Source of the DNA: AWTP1-13 sp035258605 | GTDB taxonomy: Bacteria > Pseudomonadota > Alphaproteobacteria > Rhizobiales > Hyphomicrobiaceae | Length of the DNA stretch: 19,725 nt | Direction of reading: 5' to 3' | Assembly (NCBI GenBank): GCA_035258605.1 | Contig: DATFXD010000233.1 | Location: 1-19,725, forward strand | Part shown: piece by piece, positions 15,266 through 19,725 of the stretch | Position numbering within the stretch: the first letter of the stretch is position 1 | Layout of the letters: every line of letters begins with the position of its first letter | Program-made: the position numbers and the translations under genes | The notes under the pieces: model-generated | What the model was told of the DNA's origin: nothing | The model's database searches: none | The model's input: only the letters and a program-made list of their open reading frames with translations

Positions 15266-16543
15266 ATGGTTGAGGCCTTGCCATACTGGTGGGAGGCGGC
15301 AGCGCCGCCCTCGCCACCCCCGCGCCCAGTCGAACCGCGCTCGGATGTGGTCATCGTCGGCGCCGGCTACACCGGGCTCAGCGCCGGGCTCACTTTGGCG
15401 CGCGCCGGGCGCTCGGTGCAGATCTTCGATCGCCAGCGACCCGGGGAAGGCGCCTCCACCCGCAACGGCGGCATCGCCAGCGGCAGCGTTCGGCCGGGCC
15501 CGCGGCAGTTGGCGCGCGCATTCGGGGCCACGGCGGCGGCCGCCATCGAGGCCGAGGCCAAGGCGGCACGCGAAGACCTCGCTGCCTTCATCGCCGGCGA
15601 GGACATCGCCTGCGATTTCCGTCTGAGCGGCCGCTTTACCGGCGCCGCCAGGGCCTCCGAATACGAGGATCTGGCGCGGGAAGCCGATCGGTTGCGGCAG
15701 CAATTCGGTATTGAGGCGCACGCCGTGCCGAAGGCCGAGCAGCACGCGGTGCTGGGCACCGATTTCTACCATGGCGGTTTGCTGCGCCAGGACATCGGCG
15801 GGCTCCATCCTGCCAAGTTCTATGCCGGCCTCTATCGCCTCGCCGAGGCGGCCGGCGCCCAGGTGCACGGTGAGACGGCGGTGCTGCGCTTTGCCGCCAA
15901 GCCCGGCGGCTTCGACGTCGAAACCGCCCGTGGACGCGTCGAGGCGGCGGACGTGATCGTCGCCACCAACGGCTATACCGACGGCGTCGACCCCTGGCTG
16001 CGTCGCCGCCTGGTGCCGGTGCGCAGCCGCATCATCGCCACGACGCCGTTGTCCAACAATTTGATGTCGGCACTGATGCCAAAGCAGGTGATGTGCGCCG
16101 AAACCCGCAACCTTCACTACTACTATCGCCCGTCGCCGGATGGCACCCGCATCTTGTTTGGCGGTCGCGACGGCAGCATCAGCGGCGACCCCTCCTGGCC
16201 GAACCAGCATCTGAAGCGGGCGCTGGCCGACATCTTCCCGGTGCTCGAGGGCGTCACGATCACGCACAGCTGGTGGGGTCACGTCGCGATGAACCGCGAC
16301 ATGATCCCGCGCATCTTCTCGCGCCATGGCATGCGCTATGCCGTCGGCTACTGCGGCTCGGGCGTGGTATGGGCGCGCTGGGCCGGGCAGAAGGCCGCCT
16401 GGCAGATCCTGGGCGATGCGCAGGGCCAGTCGGCCTTGGACTTTAGGCCGCCGCGGCCGCTTCCGCTCTATACCGGCAAGCCTTGGTTTCTACCGGCGGT
16501 ATTTGCCTGGCTGGGCGCCAAGGACCGGTGGCGCCGCCGTTGA
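15266..16543 (+). CDS. FAD-dependent amine/amino-acid oxidase (DAO family)
   Basis: A 425-residue flavoenzyme of the D-amino-acid oxidase superfamily, closest in layout to gamma-glutamylputrescine oxidase and related deaminating enzymes. VVIVGAGYTGLSAG (about residues 28-41) is the FAD dinucleotide-binding motif, FDRQRPGEGASTRNGG carries the family's S-x-R-N-G-G segment, and DVIVATNGYTDG is the second FAD-contact strand. TRILFGGRDGSIS and YCGSGVVWARWAGQKAA form the C-terminal FAD/substrate region. The N-terminal YWWEAA is typical of the subgroup. Such enzymes oxidise amines or imino acids, releasing H2O2. AGAGGAG seven bases before the ATG fixes the start. It follows the Cys/His-cluster protein by 70 bases and converges on the hydroxyacid dehydrogenase. 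The substrate is not deducible. Confidence 0.88.
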   Translation: MVEALPYWWEAAAPPSPPPRPVEPRSDVVIVGAGYTGLSAGLTLARAGRSVQIFDRQRPGEGASTRNGGIASGSVRPGPRQLARAFGATAAAAIEAEAKAAREDLAAFIAGEDIACDFRLSGRFTGAARASEYEDLAREADRLRQQFGIEAHAVPKAEQHAVLGTDFYHGGLLRQDIGGLHPAKFYAGLYRLAEAAGAQVHGETAVLRFAAKPGGFDVETARGRVEAADVIVATNGYTDGVDPWLRRRLVPVRSRIIATTPLSNNLMSALMPKQVMCAETRNLHYYYRPSPDGTRILFGGRDGSISGDPSWPNQHLKRALADIFPVLEGVTITHSWWGHVAMNRDMIPRIFSRHGMRYAVGYCGSGVVWARWAGQKAAWQILGDAQGQSALDFRPPRPLPLYTGKPWFLPAVFAWLGAKDRWRRR

Positions 16544-16581
16544 GTGGGGGCGGGCGGAAGCGGATCACGCCGCCGCCCACT
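16543..16581. terminator. Possible bidirectional hairpin between convergent genes
   Basis: AGTGGG at 16543-16548 pairs with CCCACT at 16576-16581, and the inner GGCGGGCGG and CCGCCG can extend the stem with a bulge. It starts on the oxidase stop codon and lies 61 bases beyond the dehydrogenase stop. There is no T run, so it is a weak intrinsic-terminator candidate. Confidence 0.35.
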
Positions 16582-16641
16582 AGCCAACCGCCACGCCGGG
16601 GGAGCCGCGGCGCATCGCACGCGCGTGCCAATCGGCGGGGG

Positions 16642-17685
16642 TCAGGAGTTGGGACCCCGATCCATCGATACCGGCTGCCAGCGCTTGAGGCTCGTTGCCG
16701 GCAGCACGCTTGGATTGACGCACGACATTGGCCAGCGACCCGACAGCACCAGCGCCAGCTCCTGCCCGACGCGGCGTTTGCGCGCGGGGTCGAAGCGGGC
16801 CGACGCGGAGGCGTTGTGCGGCGCCAGAATGACGTGCGGCATCTTCAGCAGCGGATTGTCGGCCTTCGGCGGTTCGACCGCAAGCACGTCGAGACCGGCG
16901 CCGGCAATCCATTTCTCTGCAAGCGCCTTGATCAGGGCCGGCTCATCGACCGTCGGCCCGCGTCCGGTATTGATGAAGATGGCGGTGGGTTTCATCTGCC
17001 GGAAATGCTTCTCTTTCAGGAAGCCGACGGCTTCCGGCGTCGCCGGCAGATGCATGGAGATGAAATCGGCGTGCTTGAGGAGGTCCTGCAGGCTGGCCGG
17101 CTCGACGCCAGAGGCGGCGATCTTCAGCTCATCGAGGAACGGATCGTAAGCCATGAGCCGCAGGCCGAAGGGTTTGGCGCGCTCCGCCACCGCGCGCGCC
17201 ACGCGGCCGAAGGCGATGAAGCCCAAGGTCTGGCCCAACAGGCGTGGCACCTGCAACAGCTGCGGCCGGCCCTCGGCCCAGCGCCCCTCGCGCACCATGC
17301 GGTCCTGCTCGATCGCCCGGCGATGCGTCGCCAGCAGCAGCATCATGGCGTGATCGGCCACTTCCTCGATGAAAGTGTCGGGGCAGTTGGTAACCGGAAT
17401 CCCCTTTGCGGTCGCCGCCGCTACGTCGACGTAGTCGACGCCGACGGTACCCAGCGCGATGACCCGCGCCTTGTCGAGCGCCTCGATCATGCGCCGATTG
17501 AACTTCATGCCCTTGGCGTAGACGGCGTCGGCGCTGGCGGCGACGGCGATGAACCCCTCTTCGCTGTTCGGGCACTCGAAGATTTCCGCATCGAGGTTTT
17601 CAAGCGCCTCCAGCTCGAAGCTATAGCCGCCGCCGCTGTTGCTGAAAGAGGCACCGGCTGGGGTTAAGATGCGGAACTTGGCCAT
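16642..17685 (-). CDS. D-2-hydroxyacid dehydrogenase, NAD-dependent
   Basis: A 347-residue member of the D-isomer-specific 2-hydroxyacid dehydrogenase family, which interconverts 2-keto acids and D-2-hydroxy acids using NAD(H). The N-terminal substrate domain has VGVDYVDVAAATAKGIPVTN. The nucleotide-binding domain starts at LGQTLGFIAFGRVARA. The catalytic residues are present: Arg 242 (NTGRGP), Glu 271 (LDVLAVEPP) and His 290 (LAPHNASAS). Asp 181 (MAYDP) ends the dinucleotide fold, favouring NAD. The usual GxGxxG reads AFGRVA, so both outer glycines are Ala; the last is a common variant, the first less so. Length is slightly long (family about 310-340) because of a C-terminal tail rich in Ser/Pro. 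It is divergent from the TPP enzyme, with a perfect hairpin in its leader. Substrate unknown. Confidence 0.9.
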   Translation of the reverse strand: MAKFRILTPAGASFSNSGGGYSFELEALENLDAEIFECPNSEEGFIAVAASADAVYAKGMKFNRRMIEALDKARVIALGTVGVDYVDVAAATAKGIPVTNCPDTFIEEVADHAMMLLLATHRRAIEQDRMVREGRWAEGRPQLLQVPRLLGQTLGFIAFGRVARAVAERAKPFGLRLMAYDPFLDELKIAASGVEPASLQDLLKHADFISMHLPATPEAVGFLKEKHFRQMKPTAIFINTGRGPTVDEPALIKALAEKWIAGAGLDVLAVEPPKADNPLLKMPHVILAPHNASASARFDPARKRRVGQELALVLSGRWPMSCVNPSVLPATSLKRWQPVSMDRGPNS

Positions 17686-17721
17686 GGAGCTTTTCCCGAA
17701 GGTTGATGGCGAACAGAGGTG

Positions 17722-17752
17722 CGATTGACCGGCAGGCTTTGCCGGTCAATCG
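17722..17752. repeat. Perfect 13-bp inverted repeat in the divergent intergenic region
   Basis: CGATTGACCGGCA at 17722-17734, a five-base loop (GGCTT), and TGCCGGTCAATCG at 17740-17752 pair without mismatch. It lies 36 bases before the dehydrogenase ATG and 124 before the TPP-enzyme ATG. On the plus strand it is followed by GGGGCGTTTTAG, terminator-like, but no plus-strand gene ends nearby. It could be an operator, a leader hairpin of the dehydrogenase mRNA, or a terminator of an unseen transcript. Confidence 0.6.
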
Positions 17753-17876
17753 GGGCGTTTTAGACCACGAATTGGCACAGAAAAACAACAGACCTCGACG
17801 AACCGGGCTCCCTGGTCCTAGGCTATGGACAGGCCGCCGCCATCCGCGTTGAGGCGAGCACCCCGTTGGAGGACAC

Positions 17877-19502
17877 ATGAAGACCCCGGACGCCATTGCC
17901 GAAATCCTAAAGCGCGAACAGGTCGAATGGGTGATTGGCTATCCCGTCAACCACATCCTGGAGCGCAGCGCCGCCGCCGGCATCCGTCCGATCATTGTGC
18001 GGCAGGAACGCACCGGGCTGCACATGGCGGACGCCATCTCGCGCGTCACCTCCGGGCGCAAGCTTGGCGTATTTTGCATGCAGCATGGGCCGGGCGCAGA
18101 GAACGCCTATGGCGGCGTCGCCCAGGCCTATAGCGAATCGATCCCGATTCTGGTCATGCCGATGGGCTACGCCCGCCATCTGGCGCACGTCAGCCGCAAC
18201 TTCAATTCCGCGGTTAGCATGCGCGGCATCACCAAGTCGGCAGAGCCGGTGACGGCGGCCAAGGATCTGCCAGGCATTTTCCGGCGCGCCTTCACACAGC
18301 TCAAATCCGGCCGCGGCGGGCCGGTATTGGTCGAAGTCCCGGTCGATGTGTTCGCCGAGGAGCTGGACGCCGTCGATCATCAGCCGCAGCCACGGCTGCG
18401 CTCAGGTCCCGATCTTGACGCCGTACGGCAGGCCGCGGCCATGCTGTTGAAGGCGAAGCGGCCGGTGCTCTACGCCGGCCAGGGTGTGCATTGGGCCGAG
18501 GCCTGGGACGAACTCAAGGCGCTGTCCGAGCTGCTGGCTATTCCCGTCACCACCAGTCTCGAGGGCAAGAGCGCCTTTCCCGAGACCCATCCCCTGGCGC
18601 TCGGCTCCGGTGGCCTCGCCATCCCGGGCTCGCTGCATCACTTCCTTAAGGAGGCCGACCTGATCTTCGGCATCGGCTGCAGCTTCGGGCAGACCAATTT
18701 TGGCGTAGCAATGCCCAAGGGCAAGACCATCATCCACGCGACATTGGATGCCGCCGACATCAATTTGAATGTGCCCTGCGCCGTGGCCGTGCTGGGCGAT
18801 GCCAAGCTGGTCTTGGCCGCCGTGCTCGATGAGGTGCGGCGCAGCCAGAAGAGCCCGCGCGACGCCAGCAAGGTGGCGGCAGAGATCCGCGAGGTGCACG
18901 AAGCCTGGCTCGCCAAGTGGATGCCCAAGCTCAGCGAGGACGCCGCCCCGCTCAATCCCTATCGCGTGCTGTGGGACCTGCAAAAGACCGTCGATGTCGC
19001 CAATACCATCATCACCCACGATGCCGGCAGCCCGCGTGATCAATTGTCGCCGTTCTGGCGTCCGATCACGCCGCTGTCCTATCTTGGCTGGGGCAAGACC
19101 ACCCAGCTCGGCTACGGTCTTGGGCTTGCCATGGGCGCCAAGCTCGCCAAGCCGGACAAACTCTGTATCAATGTCTGGGGCGACGCGGCGATCGGCTTCA
19201 CCGGCATGGATTTTGAGACCGCGGTGCGCGAGCGCATTCCTATTCTGTCCATCCTGCTCAACAACTTCTCGATGGCGATCGAGCTCAAGGTGATGCCGAT
19301 TTCAACCGAGAAGTATCGTGCCACCGATATCTCCGGCGATTATGCCGCCATGGCGCGCGCGTTTGGCGGCTTTGGCGAACGGGTCGAGCGGCCCGATGAA
19401 ATCGTGCCGGCGATCAAGCGCGGCATCGCGGCGACCGAGAAGGGCCAGCCGGCGCTGCTTGAGTTTATCACCAGCAAGGAAGTGTCGGTTTCGAAGTTTT
19501 AG
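17877..19502 (+). CDS. TPP-dependent acetolactate synthase-like enzyme
   Basis: A 541-residue thiamine-pyrophosphate enzyme with the three-domain layout of acetolactate synthase, benzoylformate decarboxylase and oxalyl-CoA decarboxylase. The N-terminal PYR domain has Glu 44 in RQERTGLHMADA, the proton-relay Glu that activates TPP. A central domain (about 180-330) follows, with VLYAGQGVHWAEAW and IFGIGCSFGQTNF. The C-terminal PP domain has the TPP/Mg motif at 435-463, starting GDAAIGFTGMDFE and ending in NN. The usual GDG reads GDA, a recognised variant. GGAGG at 17868-17872 is four bases before the ATG. The enzyme probably decarboxylates or carboligates a 2-keto acid. It lacks the FAD-specific length of true acetolactate synthase, so biosynthetic valine/isoleucine synthesis is less likely. 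It is followed by an alpha/beta hydrolase. Confidence 0.88.
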   Translation: MKTPDAIAEILKREQVEWVIGYPVNHILERSAAAGIRPIIVRQERTGLHMADAISRVTSGRKLGVFCMQHGPGAENAYGGVAQAYSESIPILVMPMGYARHLAHVSRNFNSAVSMRGITKSAEPVTAAKDLPGIFRRAFTQLKSGRGGPVLVEVPVDVFAEELDAVDHQPQPRLRSGPDLDAVRQAAAMLLKAKRPVLYAGQGVHWAEAWDELKALSELLAIPVTTSLEGKSAFPETHPLALGSGGLAIPGSLHHFLKEADLIFGIGCSFGQTNFGVAMPKGKTIIHATLDAADINLNVPCAVAVLGDAKLVLAAVLDEVRRSQKSPRDASKVAAEIREVHEAWLAKWMPKLSEDAAPLNPYRVLWDLQKTVDVANTIITHDAGSPRDQLSPFWRPITPLSYLGWGKTTQLGYGLGLAMGAKLAKPDKLCINVWGDAAIGFTGMDFETAVRERIPILSILLNNFSMAIELKVMPISTEKYRATDISGDYAAMARAFGGFGERVERPDEIVPAIKRGIAATEKGQPALLEFITSKEVSVSKF

Positions 19503-19515
19503 GCCAAGGCTTGAG

Positions 19516-19545
19516 CGCCACGCTCGGGTGGCGAACCGCCACCCG
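19516..19545 (+). promoter_or_regulatory. Overlapping alternative hairpins before the hydrolase gene
   Basis: CGGGTGGCG (19525-19533), a three-base loop AAC, and CGCCACCCG (19537-19545) form a perfect 9-bp stem. CGCCAC at 19516-19521 can instead pair with GTGGCG at 19528-19533, so the two folds exclude each other. The element lies between the TPP-enzyme stop codon and the hydrolase ribosome-binding site. It could tune expression of the second gene or slow mRNA decay. There is no T run. Confidence 0.35.
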
Positions 19546-19572
19546 CGCTGCCGCAGCGGCCAGGAGCCGTCC

Positions 19573-19725
19573 ATGCGCCAATCCCACGCCATGCCGGAGC
19601 GGCGCCAGGGCAGCCTGGCGCGGCCCGGATGCCAGCTTTACTACGAGGTGAGCGGCCGCGGTCAGCCGATCATTTTTGCGCACGGCCTCGGCGGCAACCA
19701 TGCGTCCTGGTGGCAGCAGGTCGCG
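19573..19725 (+). CDS. Alpha/beta hydrolase, N-terminal part (runs off the window)
   Basis: The first 51 residues of a hydrolase, cut by the right edge. The ATG at 19573 is preceded by AGGAG at 19562-19566, six bases away. After a basic Pro-rich start comes LYYEVSGRGQPIIFAHGLGG and then NHASWWQQV. The HGLGGN segment is the oxyanion-hole turn of alpha/beta-hydrolase fold enzymes, and the layout YYExxGxGxPIIxxHG is typical of epoxide hydrolase, haloperoxidase and lactonase relatives. The catalytic Ser, Asp and His lie beyond the window. It follows the TPP enzyme by 70 bases on the same strand, with an intervening hairpin, and is probably co-transcribed. Substrate not deducible. Confidence 0.8.
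   Translation, partial: MRQSHAMPERRQGSLARPGCQLYYEVSGRGQPIIFAHGLGGNHASWWQQVA

Noticed and set aside
14326..15354. Long minus-strand open frame of 342 codons
   Set aside because: It is the shadow of the plus-strand Cys/His-cluster gene and the start of the FAD oxidase; its composition is Arg/Pro/Ala-rich low-quality text.
14879..16327. Minus-strand open frame of 482 codons across the FAD oxidase
   Set aside because: Opposite-strand shadow of a high-GC gene; the plus strand has clear FAD motifs and a ribosome-binding site.
16483..17667. Plus-strand open frame of 394 codons across the dehydrogenase
   Set aside because: Antisense shadow; the minus frame carries the catalytic Arg, Glu and His of the D-2-hydroxyacid dehydrogenase family.

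Overview
The window is GC-rich bacterial DNA, most likely from an alphaproteobacterium (Hyphomicrobiales or Reyranella-like; the genus is not resolved). Support comes from a perfect CtrA-type box (TTAA-N7-TTAAC) ahead of the gene at 14611, strong Shine-Dalgarno sites, and a gene set familiar from soil alphaproteobacteria: a TPR-CHAT protein, a DAO-family FAD oxidase, a D-2-hydroxyacid dehydrogenase, and an acetolactate-synthase-like TPP enzyme. No tRNA, rRNA, CRISPR array or intact transposase was recognised.

Region 1 (1-5.7 kb) is sparse. It holds a possible cut-off gene tail at the left edge, a small hypothetical protein, a multi-pass membrane protein, a frameshifted relic of an ATP-dependent DNA ligase, another hypothetical protein, a divergent dienelactone hydrolase / HxlR regulator pair, a SAM methyltransferase and a small unknown protein.

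Region 2 (5.7-10.1 kb) is dominated by leucyl-tRNA synthetase. Its catalytic signatures (SGEGLHVGHPEGY, KMSKS) belong to a subtype different from the usual alphaproteobacterial LeuRS, so it may have been acquired by transfer. Upstream of it lies a debris field: an unassigned 0.6 kb, a frameshifted relic of a YgjV-like membrane module, an intact 64-65-residue single-span membrane protein, and a frameshifted C-terminal relic of a SAM methyltransferase.

Region 3 (10.1-13.8 kb) is one large gene for an exported protein with about ten kinesin-light-chain-type TPRs and a C-terminal CHAT (caspase-like) domain whose His/Cys pair is intact. A small two-span membrane protein gene converges on it.

Region 4 (14.5-19.7 kb) is dense and metabolic. 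It contains a CtrA-box-preceded unknown protein with a Cys/His metal-site-like cluster, an FAD oxidase, a convergent D-2-hydroxyacid dehydrogenase, and then, divergent across a perfect 13-bp inverted repeat, a TPP enzyme followed by the start of an alpha/beta hydrolase that runs off the right edge. The last genes look like a small catabolic module for 2-keto/2-hydroxy acids, but the substrate cannot be read from sequence.
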